Shown here: piece after piece, positions 46,343 to 58,340 of the stretch
Layout: every line of letters starts with the position of its first letter
Position numbering within the stretch: the first letter of the stretch is position 1
The notes under the pieces: model-generated
Databases searched by the model: none
What the model saw: only the letters and a program-made list of their open reading frames with translations
Told to the model about the DNA's origin: nothing
Made by a program: the position numbers and the translations under genes
Source: Serilophus lunatus
Lineage: Eukaryota; Chordata; Aves; Passeriformes; Eurylaimidae
DNA: 64,000 bases
Direction: 5' to 3'
Assembly (NCBI GenBank): GCA_013399895.1
Contig: VXBA01001792.1
Location: forward strand, 261,997-325,996

Positions 46343-46870
46343 GTAGGCCAACACACACACTTCAGTTAGCCAATATTCATTTGGCTTGGGCTAGAGAAGG
46401 GTTTTCCAGAGGAGATTTCTGAATAAACCCGCTTTTAAAAAATATTATTTTTAGCAGGCAGCAACGGTTTGTGTGCCCTTGATGCTGCAGCACTGGGACA
46501 AATGGTTGGGATAAATCAAGGATATCCTCCAACAGACCTCCAGGCCCAGCTGAAATAAGGCATGAATGGATGGGAGAGGGCCGATGTGGAGGCAGAACCA
46601 GGAGAGGGGCCCAATCTGAGCCCTTCGTTCTGCTCCCAGGGGCTCCATCCTCACCTCTTTGAGAAGTGATGGGGAGAGGGACCAACCCCAGGACCAGATG
46701 TGAGCCAGCACCAGGAGCATGGGCTGAGCCACCCCCACAGAACACTTCCAAGCAGACCATTAGGGAGATTCTTCTCCCAACTCCCCCACATATTCTTTTT
46801 CTTCTATCCTGAACAAAGGACACTCCCTCCCAGACCAGCAAAAGTGATAGCATGTACCCACAGAGACGAG

Positions 46871-49800
46871 GAAATGTCAAGCTTTAAACATTTATTACTC
46901 AGATGATGCATTTTATAGCATACAGTGGATCTGGATGTTCTATAAACAAAGACTGAATTGCCACAAAGAGTTATTAGCTCCCTTGTTTTAACAGTCTCTG
47001 AAACGCTGAAAACGATGAGTTTGTGATTTCTCTAGTATGAATGTCTAGTCTTTATTCTCCCCAAAACCATTGTCCTTTTTTTTAAGTTTTTATACTTTTT
47101 TTAAAGCGCTTAGTTTAACAAATATGATTAAATTAAAAATGTCGCTTTTTCAAATGCAAATAAATACATTAAAAAAAAAAAAGAATTGCTAGCGTTAACT
47201 CCATGTTCTGCAGGACACTGCAGCTCCCTTGGCTATTGACAGTGGACTTTGCAACCCTTAATACCATTTCTCCTGAAAAAATACTGAAAATATCACCATG
47301 ACTGTCTAATAGCTAACGCCAAGAAGAGCAAAATTAGTGTAAAGCCATAAAATACCCAGCGGGGAAATTAAAAAAACCAAAATCATATTTAAGATTCTGA
47401 GAGATTTCCAAGTGAGGGATGTTATAAAAATAAGCATGAAAATAAATCATAAGTTATTCTGACAAGTTTTCTTTCAAAGCCATCAATCATGCCAAGAATA
47501 GATACTAATTAATCTTCTTGGAGGGAACCAAGCAAATCACTTACTTCTCCCTTTTTCCCTCCTTGTTTTGTTTCATCTCCCTATACACGAGACTTCTCCA
47601 AATGGGTGAAATCACTCATGGGGAAACCAAGCAAGTCACCTTGTGGGGAAAAAAACCCATCAGTTTGGAAAAAATTTCACCAGTAATGAGGTGAATTAGA
47701 TGCTGGGGAGTCTGACAGAGAGTCAGAAAACCTGCCTTGCATCCAAGGGAGATGAGCACGGCACTGGTGCAGAGCATCACTCCTTGCAGATGCCTCAGCC
47801 CCTTGGCTTTACACCAGCCTGAGGTTTGGCCCCACACATATTTGGCCCAAGGAGGTTATTTTCCCCTTTGCTGATGTAGCCATATGGGGAGAACATATTA
47901 AAACCCCATATGGATACTTTTATTGAGCAGCAAAGATGGAATCTGGCTAATTTGGGGAGATGTAGCTGGTGGCTTCACACCTAAAAATACACACTGGAGA
48001 ATTATGCTCTTTGGCGACTGTTCCTACAGAAAGCCCAAAAAAAATACAAAAAGAGAAAGAGAAGAAAACACAGGATCCCCAGGTGCTCTCACCATACAGT
48101 CCAAAAAAATTCCCCAGCATTGCTCCCTGTCTAATGTCCTTGTGGTGCTCCTTTTCCCAACACAGTACCCCAGTGAGTGATGCCATGTGCCTGCTGGCTT
48201 CCTACTGATGGACTTCAGAAAGATACCATTGTCAACATGCAATTTTGGGGAAAAAAAAAACATTTTTGGTCAACATTTTGATTCTTAGATATCAACAGAG
48301 TGACTGATGTACCAAAGCAGTTAATGGCTGGGTGAACGTATGTTAATAGCGTAGATAAATGGCAAGACATTAAAACCAAACAGATTTCACATAAAAGTTC
48401 TTCATTGGGAAAAAATCCCAGTGTTGGAAGGGGAAGTCATGGGCCACGTCTGGTTGGTGGGGGTTGCAGGATTGCCCTGCAATGGGAAAATGGAACAAAC
48501 CCTCACAGCAGGTAGGGGTAGGAAAATGCTTTAGCAGAAATACTGCCTTGTGGCTTACACTTTGACTCTGAATGCCTCCTGATGCGCTGATGAAAATTCA
48601 AGTTTTTAGAAACAAAATCCCCAAGTCTCTGGGTTTTTTTTTTTTTTTCTTCTTTCACTACATCCCAAGAAAAAAATTCTATAGGATGTGAGAAGCTGCA
48701 GGGGCCGGAGTGGTGGTTTGGATCACTGCTGGCAGGATCCCTGGCACCCCGACCCATCAGGTTGTGTCCCTGTTACAGGACTTTTTTGTTGTTTAAAAAA
48801 TAAAAAAAAATGAAGACAAAATTGTTTTCAGGTCTTCTCGCAGAAGACTGATGCTGTGCTTGAGTGCACTGCGATGGGTGTTATATCCCCTTCTCCTCCA
48901 CTCCGAGAATTCAGGGAGCAGGAAAAACAAAGAGCAATGGGCACAACCCTGAGCCTTGTAATACTGATGGGCTTTGCCGCCTTAATGAAGTTCATCTGCT
49001 CATTAATACCCTCAAACCCCATTGCTACTAATGAAGCTGACCCAACGCAAGGCACCATCACCATGCGAAGCTTCCGGGCTCAAATCTACGAAGTAAAAAT
49101 TCATTTTTCCAGACACTTCCAGTGCACTCAGAAATCATTTTGCTGTTTTCTGGGTAGACAGGAAAAGTGAAGCTCCCATTTTCAGCTTGCTCTTCTTGCT
49201 CCATGTGAAGAATAAAAACTGGATCAGCAGACAGCAAGATGACAATTTGAGTACTGAACTGCAGGATCACAGCCCTCGCCTCCTGCAATGCATTTTTTCC
49301 TGCTGAAAACTTCCGCCCTTTTAATTTTGCAGTGAAAACTTCCACCTCATCACAGACAGACCAACACATTCATAAGGCACCCAAGAACATACTGCACATC
49401 CAAAGAGATCGGGCTGAAATCTCTCTTCTCTACGAGCCACCAGAAATTCAATGTCTTGCTTGGAAAAATGGGTTTGAGCTGCTGTGTTCAGACCCAGCCT
49501 GGCTGGTCCAGGGTCCATGTGCGCCGTTTTCGCATCATAAATTCCTTATCATCATAAAGGAAAGTAAAATGAATAATGGGAAAAACTGGGATGGGCTGCT
49601 GGCTTTGTGCCTTCCTCAGCTCCTCATCTGCTGTGCAGATGGGACGGGGCAGCTTGCACCCTCATTAAGCGTCAGTAAAATAAGCACCTGGAGGGATTTA
49701 TTAAGTCAAAGTGTCACTAGATGAGCAAATAAGGACAAGACCAAGTCTTTTTCAAGACTCAGGGAGCTATGCAACGGCGTAGTGCTCCTCCAGACCAGCC

Positions 49801-51214
49801 TTCTTACCCAGGTGGCATTTCAACATCATTCCCTGCAGCTGTCCTCTCCTTCAGAATGCTCCAGCATGGAGCAATGAGGGGATCCTGGAGCAATCTGGAG
49901 ATCCCCAAGCAAACTCTTTGCCTGTCTGAAAATGTCACACATCCCTTGACAACATGGTGCCACTTACACTAACCATGGGACAGAGCTTCTCCTGCACACT
50001 GCACACCTAGAAACACTGGATAGCGTATTCAGCTAGTTAGAAGCCAGGCTCAAAACCTCTATTTTTGGCTTTATCTATTTTTGACTCTTCTTTTTTCTCT
50101 TTTTTTTTTTTTTTTTTTGCCATACATTGCTTGTCTTCTCTTTACCAGTCTCCAAAGAAGAACGTCAAACCTTCGTTTCTCCCTCGCCCTGTACATTACT
50201 AGGCCCAACTATAACAGGCCTGGATTTAAATGTATAATTACAACCATGACAGTAATTACAATAAAGCACTCCTTCAATGGAAACAAAAAAAATTATTACC
50301 AAAAAAATAAAGGGTTATAGTGGCTAAGGAATAACGGCTACTTGAAGAGTAAGAGCCGCAGAATCCCCTTTTTTTAGAGCCCCCAGCTCAAAGGACAAGT
50401 TTCTCAATCCACCAAGGAGGTTACTGGCAAGATGACAGTGGCTATGTAACTTCTGCAGTGGCTTTTGGACTCCTTTAAAACACTCCTTCTGTCAGCATCT
50501 TCACATAAACCATTAGCCAGCTTGCGGGAAGGCTTTGCTGTACCCATTTCCGAGCTGCTCGCAATTGTCCGTCCGACGATACAATAAAATAAGAAGAAAT
50601 TACAAATGCTCGAGAAAAAGAAAAGCCAGTGCAAATAAGAAAGTTGTCTCGCTCTCCAATCTGCTCTCGAAGGGGTGGCGGGTAGGTGGGGGGACACACA
50701 GAAAGTCGAAAACAAGAGAAGGAGGGGGGCGCCTAATGCAAGCCCCGCTTGACAAAAGCCATCAATTATGAGCGTCTGGTGTAGTGTGTGTCTGGCTTTG
50801 TCCTCCCGAGACATCTGCTGCTTGCTGTCTCCTGCCAGTTGGCCAGGGCAAGGCAGGAGGACGGCGTGAAAACAATGCTAGCCACCACTTGGATTATTTT
50901 TTTTTTTTTCTTTTCCAAATTCTCTGTCTTCTTTCGAAAGCCAAACAATAACCCGGCGGGATGCGTTGCTGCCGCTTAAGCAATGAGTTCAGGAAAGAAA
51001 CCCCTAAAACAAAACCACGGCGGGGAGGAGGGGTGGCACTTGGCGACACGGCTGAAAAAGAAACATGCTTCTCCCTCCCCACCCCACGAAAGTATTCTCG
51101 AGCATGCTGGGGTTTGGTCTGCTGGGAAATTTAAATCGGAAAAGCTCTTGCCGGATCCCATCCAAGGCGCACATCTTCCTTCTTGTCCCTTCCCACCCCG
51201 CCTCACCCTGCCCC
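46871..51214 (-). other. CTIF: Putative CTIF 3'UTR
   Basis: Downstream (leftward) of the CTIF stop codon there is about 4.3 kb without any CR1 copy, unlike the intergenic DNA to its left. On the minus strand it ends in very AT-rich sequence with TATTTATT-type elements (around 47160) and an AATAAA at 46890-46895. Other minus-strand AATAAA hexamers lie near 49681, 47919 and 47052 and could give shorter ends. The true end is not proven. Plus-strand open frames inside it (for example 48856-49170) are not called. Confidence 0.5.
46890..46895 (-). promoter_or_regulatory. CTIF: Probable distal poly(A) signal of CTIF
   Basis: TTTATT on the plus strand, reading AGTAATAAATG on the minus strand, at the boundary between the AT-rich CR1-free block and ordinary intergenic DNA. 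Confidence 0.5.
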
Positions 51215-51430
51215 TCAAGCCGTCAGTTTTTGGATGGTCTTGTTGTAGTACTGCGTGATGGTGGGCGTCAGGGGGTTCCAGTTGTTGGCGTGCAGCTCGA
51301 TGACCTCCAGGAGCAGGGACCTTGTCAGCATGGACTCGGAGGGACACAGCATCTTGTCGCGCGCTATCGCCAACAGCTCCGTCATCATCTCGGGCAGCTG
51401 CTCCTCCAGCAGCCGCCCAGTGCTCTGCAG
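51215..51430 (-). CDS. CTIF: CTIF last coding exon
   Basis: On the minus strand a TTCTTCTCCCAACAG acceptor is followed by an in-frame (phase 0) exon of 71 codons plus a TGA stop at 51215-51217. It starts LQSTGRLLEEQLPEMMTELL, continues with DKMLCPSESMLTRSLLLEVI and ends ITQYYNKTIQKLTA. This is the C-terminus of CTIF, the MIF4G-type factor that joins the nuclear cap-binding complex (CBP80/20) and eIF3 in the first round of translation and nonsense-mediated decay, and also acts in aggresome targeting. The helix-rich sequence fits the end of a MIF4G fold. The second AG (CAGCTGCAG) could in principle serve as an alternative acceptor that removes LQ. The in-frame ATG at 51457 lies in the intron and is not a start. 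Synteny with SMAD7 supports the call. Confidence 0.95.
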   Translation of the reverse strand: MQSTGRLLEEQLPEMMTELLAIARDKMLCPSESMLTRSLLLEVIELHANNWNPLTPTITQYYNKTIQKLTA

Positions 51431-51465
51431 CTGTTGGGAGAAGAAGGGGTCAACCATGGATTATT

Positions 51466-51521
51466 GATCCCTGTGAGTCCCTTCCAACTTAAGACAGTCT
51501 TTGATTCTCTCACTCTACGAT
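51466..51521 (+). repeat. CR1 LINE 3' terminus next to CTIF acceptor
   Basis: 'gatccctgtgagtcccttcc', 'aacttaagacagtctttgat', then degraded ATTCT repeats. It begins only about 35 bp from the CTIF last-exon acceptor. Confidence 0.8.
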
Positions 51522-52572
51522 ATTAAAACACCCCACCAGCTTTTTACAGACTCCTCCCGTACCTCCCATTCTCCCCTGCGTGGTGTAGGCAAGGTTAAAG
51601 GTGTCCTGGCTTTTGAAAACCAAAACCACCCAGCAGCAGGCTCCAGGAGCTGAACATGAAGGGCGAGGTTTTCAAAAGCATCAGTGCTGGGCTGCTGGAG
51701 GAGTGAATGGTTCAGCTCTCACTGACTTCAAAGGCAGCAATTCTGGATTGCTTTAGAAAAAAAAAAAAAATCCCCCCTAAAAATCACACTATTGACAAAA
51801 CAAAGTGCAGGCTGTGATGTGGTATTCCTGCCTTGTACCTGGCCCTTCATTTTACTCGCTGATTCACAGCTCTCAGTGACTCCCAGTCATTAGCTGGAAT
51901 AAGCAGAATGCTCCTGTGTGCATAACAAATCCTGCCCTGCCGAGATCTGCATTTATACCTGTTGTGCTGCTTTGCTGAAGACAGCCAAGGGCTTTTTCTA
52001 TAACAATTACTTCTTGGAGAGCCTCCATGAAGCATCACAAGCCCTAGGTGTTTCTGCAGAGAAGATCCAAGCTTGAGGTGTACAGCGGTAAGTCCCCCAC
52101 CATGGAAGGCTCCCCATAGTAGAGCTCCCAAAAGTCCACACCTTAGAAAGTCAAACCCTTCTCCTCAGCTGCCTGTCACTTTGCTGACTTTTAACCATTC
52201 AGGCTGCAATTACAACTGCTCTCTGCAAGGAAAGCACCATGGGCCAATCACCTCCCCAAAAACTAATGCAATTCTGCTATATTTGTACCAGCATTTCTCT
52301 GCAAAACTACTGCTGAGCACAACAAACTTCTCCATGGGAGCCAAGGGACAGCTTTTGCTCCAAAACAGGTGTTTCTGTTAAAAAAATAATGGAAGGTGAT
52401 ATTTGAAAGAACCAGGATGATAAAATTTTGTGATAGGACCGCAGCTACCAAACTTATTGTATCCATTTATGCGTATCAGGAGTCCAGTGACAGTCTCAAA
52501 TGTCATCTCGTATCTCATGGTGATGTCTTTTGCCTGCTCTGTTTTTTGTGACACTCTGATTGGAGTCCTGAA

Positions 52573-53070
52573 TCCAGGTCTGGGGTCCTCAGCACAGGAA
52601 GGGCATGGGCCTGCTGGACAGAGTCCAAAGGAGGCCAGGGAGATGCTCCCAGGGCTGGAGCCCCTCTGCTCTGCAGCCAGGCTGGGAGAGCTGGGGGTTT
52701 TCACCTGGAGGGAAGAAGGTTCCAGGGAGACCTTAAGAGCCCCTTCCAGTGTCTAAAGGGTTCCAGAAGAGCTGGAGAGGGACTTGGGACAAAGGATGGA
52801 GGGACAGGACAAGGGGAAATGGCTTCACAGTGACAGAGGAGAGGGGTCGATGAGATTTTTGAAAGAACTTCTTCCAAGTGAGGGTGGGGAGACCCTGGCA
52901 CAGGTTCCCAGAGAAGCTGTGGCTGCCCCATCCCTGGAAATGTCCAAGATCAGGTTGGACGGAACTTGGGGCAACCTGGGATAGTAGGTGTCCCTGCTCT
53001 GTGCAGAGGAGTGCTGGATTAAATAACCTTTAAAGATATTCCCCAACCTAAACCATTCTGTCATTGCATA
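52573..53070 (+). repeat. CR1 LINE 3' fragment (long)
   Basis: Sense CR1 of about 500 bp: 'ggtctggggtcctcagcaca', 'ggagagctgggggttttcac', 'agagaagctgtggctgcccc', ending ACCATTCTGTCATTGCATA. Same subfamily as the copies at 18238 and 27566, inserted in the last CTIF intron and opposite to the gene. Confidence 0.95.
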
Positions 53071-53187
53071 ATGCAAAGAAGCAACACAGCTGTTCGGGTC
53101 TGGAAACATCTGCTTGCCACGTGCATAGCCCAGGACAGAAGAAGCAAAGCAATGAGGATCAGGGCAGATGTGCAGGTGCCTCCCTAC

Positions 53188-53241
53188 CTCCATGGAGCAG
53201 CAAAGCACAGCATCTTCCTTCACATCCTGAGATTGCAACAA
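53188..53241 (-). CDS. CTIF: CTIF penultimate coding exon (54 nt)
   Basis: On the minus strand a TTTTGCAG acceptor is followed by 18 in-frame codons, LLQSQDVKEDAVLCCSME, and a GTAGGG donor. Both junctions are phase 0, so SME joins directly to LQSTGRLL of the last exon. The peptide fits the CTIF segment immediately before its C-terminus. The exon is too short to be obvious as an open frame. It was found by looking for a phase-matched exon upstream of the last one. Confidence 0.88.
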
Positions 53242-55396
53242 CTGCAAAAGAGAGAAGAGAGAAGCAGTGAGAAATGCATGACCTCATCATCATCTTCCTC
53301 CCTCTCCTCTTCCTCCTTCTCCCCTATCGCCTTTCTTCCATCTCTTTGTCCAGCTTGGCTTTTGACACTTCCAGGGGAAAGGACAGAAAATCAAAAAGGC
53401 GGAAGAGATTTTCCACACAAAAATTTAAGCTAAGCATCGACAAAACACAGGATAAAACTTAGATTTAACAACTTAATAAAAAATTTTGTTTAGACTACAT
53501 TGTTTTTTAATCCCATGGCAGGCCATGAGAAAATACATTTCACATATACAGCGACCACATGCAGCCACCAGTCGACAGCACTGGAGCAGCACAGTCTTGG
53601 GAGCAGCTGTTTGGAAGGGAAGGGCTCTGCCCAAGAGGCAGCCACTCGCACCAAACTCCTCCATCCCCATGGGGACACGCTGGAGAACCATGAAATTACC
53701 TGATGGGAAAGTGTTACATCCAATACACCACAATTAATGGCTTCTTCTGGACCAATTATACAGCGGTGCAAGTGCAGTAGGTGCCAGTGAAACTATACAG
53801 CCTCATGCACCATCTCCAACCCTGCTCTGCTCTCCATGAACCCTGCGCTACAAATACAAACTTGCAAGCAGGAGCAACTTTCAAGCAAGACCCAAAATGT
53901 TGCTGGGCATGGCATGGGATGGTGCAGGAAGAGGCTTATCCCTGCAGAAGCGAGAGTCTGTGACTCTACCTGATAATGGCAAAGCATGGGAGCTTACTAT
54001 GTCTCACTCCACAAACCCTGAAATCATGACCAAGGTCCCTTGAAACAGGACCAAATCCACATATTTTTCTTTGTCTTCATCTTTATGACAATTACAAGTA
54101 CCAGCTACACTTGAAGGTATGGCCACTTCCATCTCCACACTTTGGGATGATCAAGCCCTGATGGACCTGAGTCGACCCCTGTGTGCAACAGGGAGTTGAT
54201 TACACACACTAACCATTGAGAAAAAGGAGAAAAAAATGGGTAAACTGGCTTCATTACTATCTGAAATTCATTAGGGAAAAACAAACTTTGGAAAAGCAGT
54301 CGAACTGATTAAAACTGCACATATAAAATTTGATCAGCGTAACTAAAAGTACTCTAAAGTCACATCCTTTGGTTAAAATCAGAATTATAATTTTCAGCCT
54401 TATCGTCTCTTCTTCCCACTCGTTTTTACGTGCTTTTTCCCTTTACAAATAAACATCTGTTTATTTGTAAATAAACAGCTCCACAACTGCTGGAAAATAG
54501 CTAAGGAAAAAACAGGTAATGCAAGGAATTGTCATTGCTGTCAGAGTTTTGTCTTCACCCTCTTCTGTTTGCATCAGACAGCAGTTGGTTCACTTTGAAG
54601 ATGATGTTTACAGCATCTCCATGAGCATGTTGTCCATTGGTTTTTATCTCATATTAGCCAAAGGTCCAGCCAGGGTTTTTAAGTCATGCAACAGCTTTCT
54701 CTTTCCCTCCCCCTGTTTATCTTTCTGCTGAGTTGTTCGGAAAATGTTAGTTAAGCCCAAGCTGCATGATCTGAGATAAGTTCTCACAAACAGTTCACAG
54801 ATTCTTCACAAAAAGCCCATGAGATTATTTTAAACCCAATGCCATCAACAAAACAAAAACCAACAACATAAAAAAAAAACAATTAGGGAAAAATATAAAC
54901 AGAAATAGTCCAGAAATTCCATCCTGGTGTATTTAGCTCAAAAGTGTGGTATGAAGTAGGGCTGCAAATAAAGTATATATTCACCTTTCTTATTTTTGCT
55001 ATTCTTTAGTAAAGAATGTAACACGAAAACTAAAGCATGGAAGTGGAGTTAGGATTGATGAAAAAGGCCCAACTGCAGCCTTTCCTCTGCTGTGGTCTCC
55101 TCAATGATCCTGCCCTCTTCCCAGGATATGTGGAAAGTCTGCAACTTTATTTGGGCTTTCCTTGCCTCAGCTTCCCACTGTCAGGGTTGGGACACACTTC
55201 CCTACCTAAAAAGATGTTTGTGAAGATAAGTATGTCACTGTCAAGTGTTCAGATATATGGTTAATGAGGAACAGTCCTACCTACCTATGATGAAACAGAG
55301 AATATATCCTACCCCTAGGCTTGGGCAGGCAATCCCTCTAACTTCACGCTGTCATCCTGGGCCTCATCTGATGTAATCTGGCTGAACAAGGAGAAT

Positions 55397-55509
55397 GCAC
55401 GTGCTCCATCTTGTCTATCAGGGTACCACGTACTCTGCCTTTTCCATGGAGGCACCATGTGCACCACTTTGTCCATTCAGGCATTGTGTGCTTCATTGCT
55501 CCATCCAGG
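55397..55509. repeat. Decayed minisatellite, four 26-30 bp units
   Basis: Units at 55397-55422, 55423-55452, 55453-55481 and 55482-55509. Each ends in (C/G)AGG and contains a CCAT and an ACGTGC/CATGTGC/TGTGC-like block. A fifth partial unit starts at 55510. Confidence 0.6.
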
Positions 55510-58032
55510 CACCAAGACATACCAGTCCCAAGCACAACAGGTGAGCCCCTGTTTGTGACACATAGTCTAGGGAGGCCCACAACCTGCCCACCAAGCTCAG
55601 GCACATTCCTGTGCATCAGAGCAGGGCCTAGCAGTCAGATCTGCTGGTGCTCTGGGAAAACTGAGTCCAAATCCACGGCCACAGTTCCTTGTCAGCCACC
55701 TGCACCAGTCCAATGGACAAAAGCCTGAAGGATCAGAAAGATGTCACAGTTTCTCTGCACGTTCCTGATCATGTTTCCAGCACGCTGGGGTGACATTATC
55801 TGCTGCTGACCCCCGTATGATGGGATGGGAGGGGAGGAGATCAGGGTGCCTGGCACAGGCATTGAACCTTGCTGACTCCTGGGGTCCTGCCATCGACGGT
55901 GACTTGCATATATTTCTCAAAGGATATTTCATCCTCACTCACAGTGCCCCATGTGAGCACCAGGCACCCTAAAGCATAAAGAAAGTTGCTTCAGCAAGAG
56001 CTCAGCATTTCACAAAGCTCTGTGACCCTCTGAGTCAGCCCTGATGGAGGCTGCATGAAAAAATGGTGGAAATGCTTTGACAGTTCTAGGGAAGTCACAG
56101 CCTTGAAGTGCTTGTGTGACCACCCAGCCAATTGCATCCATCATTTGCAATCTCATTCATATTTACTTAAAACATTTTAAGGTAAACACATTCTATCCAT
56201 TAAATTAGCACTCCCACATTGGAATTATTTAACTATTTATAGCCGCTCCTCCCTGCTGTGTGTCCCTGCCCAACTCCCACCACAGGCACCATCCCATCCC
56301 TCTCCACCAGGATCAAACCAGCTGGTGAATGTGGACAAGGGATTTGAAAAAGGAGCATGAGAGGCAGACAACAGGGCAGATGAGCTGAGACTCACACACT
56401 TCTTGGTTTAACCTGTAATCATCCCCTGGGGGCTGGGGTTGTCTGCGAGAAAAACTTCCCTTTGCTCTCCAGCCGGTTTCCCCCGTACCGGGCGAAGCCG
56501 GGCAACGAAAGCAGCAGTTCCTGCTGGAAAGCAGACAAAGAGTCTGCTTGATTTCCTAAGAGAGGAGGCTGCGTGCCAGAATCTGCCTGGCCAGTCATAT
56601 AATACCCGGCTTCGGTTGCGAAAGGCTTCTCACTTTTGTTTCTGGTGCTGGACTGGCTGCTGTGCAGACTGGTGGAAGATACCAAGCACCTTCTCTCCCA
56701 AATTTCTGTCATGCTGGGAGATGAGCATGGGCTATCTCTGCAGATCCAGTATTACCAGGCGGGCTCACGGTGCTAAATATTTGCAAAAGCAACCCAAAAT
56801 AAATTTTAGGGTGTGCTCCTGGAAGTGCAGTGTGTGGTGGGGGAGTTGCAGTGCCTTCCACTTGAGTGCAAACGGTTTCCATGATGTGCTACTGGGACCC
56901 ATCTTCTCTGGCCCCCATGGACCCCAAACCTGCTCTTTGTATCTTTTCAGAGGAAAGCATCATAAGCCACTGGGGGTGGGCGTGCAGCCATGGCTGAAGG
57001 ACCAAAAAAGCCCCAAAGCTTCCCCTGTGTCTCATCGTGGACAGAACCAGCTTGATTATCCTGAGCAGCAATGGATGCGTGTGCACAAGGTGCAGATGAC
57101 TCACCCCAAATATTTAGGTTTATTATCTGCTTTCAGGGATCATCTGGGCTGCTGAGAAGCTAAAGTGCTTACTGTGTATTCTCGGGGGTGCCCACACCAT
57201 GAGGAGAACAGGAGAACCTGCCCCACTGCCCCTTATCGCTAACCACGCAGGTTTAATTGTGTTCTTCAGCAATTCTCCCCAGGAGAGGAGGTGAGAGCAG
57301 CCCAACGCATTGCCTTTTCCAGCTGCAATGATACTTCTTCTGCACGGCACAGTACTAATTACTGTGTATGATATCGCTTGCAAAATGACACATAAGCAAC
57401 GCCTGCCACTAACTACCCCTTAGAATGCAGTGTTTTCTGATGCTTTGGTGATGACTCCAGTTTGAAAGCATGGAAACCTTGGAAATATCCACCCAGAGCC
57501 ATGAAGAGGCTGAGGTGAGACCCAGGGAATGCTGGACTGACCGCAGCCCACGCGTCGCTCGCCCCGGCTCCCCGACAGGCATCTCGGGTTCATCCATCCA
57601 GGTGGCAACACGCACGGACATCCAGACAGCCCCGGGCAAGAAGCTCCAGCCTCAGAACTGCTCCATGGTCCCTGCCCACAGGAATGTTTTTCATCTGCAC
57701 GTAGGTCACGAGGAGGTGCCTGCCAGTATCCCCTCCAGGGGGTGTGGACCACGACCACAGAAGAACCAACGTGCTGCAAACGCATCGCCCAGGTGTAGCA
57801 ACCAGTTCACTGGTGTAAAATGAGGCAAAAGGGTGAAAATGGAGAATGTTTTGATGAGGAAATAAAAACCCCCAACTATCTGGGCCACTTAAGCAGAATG
57901 GACATACTGTATCGGAAGTGCAGGAGAGCTGGTGGTTCCCAGTTCTGTTTTTAACCAGAATGACCCTCGACAAGGGCCAACAAGACAGATCTGTTCCAGT
58001 TCTGTGGTTGGGACCATCATGGAGGCCCCCTT

Positions 58033-58340
58033 GTAAGAGGGGTTATAAGAAAGATGGGGACAGAATTTTTAGTGCAGCCTGTGATGACAGGAAAAGGAGT
58101 GATGGTTTTAAACTAAAAGAGGGGAGGTTCAGACTAAACAGACAGAGGAAATTATATTGAGAGTTGTGAGGTACTGGCAAGGTTGCCCAAAGAAGCTGTG
58201 GTTGCCTCATCCTTGGAAGTGTTCAAGATCAGGTTGTATGGGGCTCGGAGCAACCTGGCCTAGTGTATGGTGTCCCTGTCCATTGCAAAGGTTTGGAATG
58301 AAGTGAGTTTTAAAGGTTCCTTTGAGCATCAAAAGATCTA
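58033..58340 (+). repeat. CR1 LINE 3' fragment
   Basis: 'ggggttataagaaagatggg', 'ggttttaaactaaaagaggg', 'aggttgcccaaagaagctgt', 'gagcaacctggcctagtg', ending in a degraded 'caaaagatcta'. It keeps the classical TTTTAAACTAAAAGAGGG block that the 18238-type copies lack. Confidence 0.92.

Larger units (their letters stand above)
25456..46870. other. SMAD7-CTIF intergenic region
   Basis: About 21.4 kb between the two convergent gene ends. It holds most of the window's CR1 fragments, an (AAC)n repeat, several small tandem repeats, the composite repeat pair, and stretches without recognisable repeats (for example 28.15-28.37, 31.25-31.48 and 42.44-42.86 kb) that may be conserved elements. Long open frames here (such as 34684-35412 and 39350-40009) have no recognisable domain, no codon pattern and no splice context, and are not called as genes. 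Confidence 0.8.
51431..53187 (-). other. CTIF: CTIF last intron
   Basis: About 1.76 kb, GT-AG on the minus strand (donor GTAGGG, acceptor AACAG). It contains a CR1 terminus right beside the acceptor (51466-51521) and a long CR1 copy (52573-53070), both antisense to CTIF. No extra exon was seen. Confidence 0.85.

Noticed and set aside
48856..49170. 104-codon plus-strand frame with a hydrophobic stretch (LVILMGFAALMKFI).
   Set aside because: Lies in the probable CTIF 3'UTR on the opposite strand. No promoter or homology; a single hydrophobic run is not enough.
51431..51457. N-terminal MVDPFFSQQ of the CTIF open frame as protein.
   Set aside because: It translates the intron acceptor (CCCAACAG). 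The exon starts at 51430 and joins in phase with the exon at 53188.
56439..57155. 238-codon open frame on the plus strand inside the CTIF intron.
   Set aside because: No family recognised, no low-complexity or domain pattern typical of a real protein, and no supporting signals. Could be revisited with RNA-seq.
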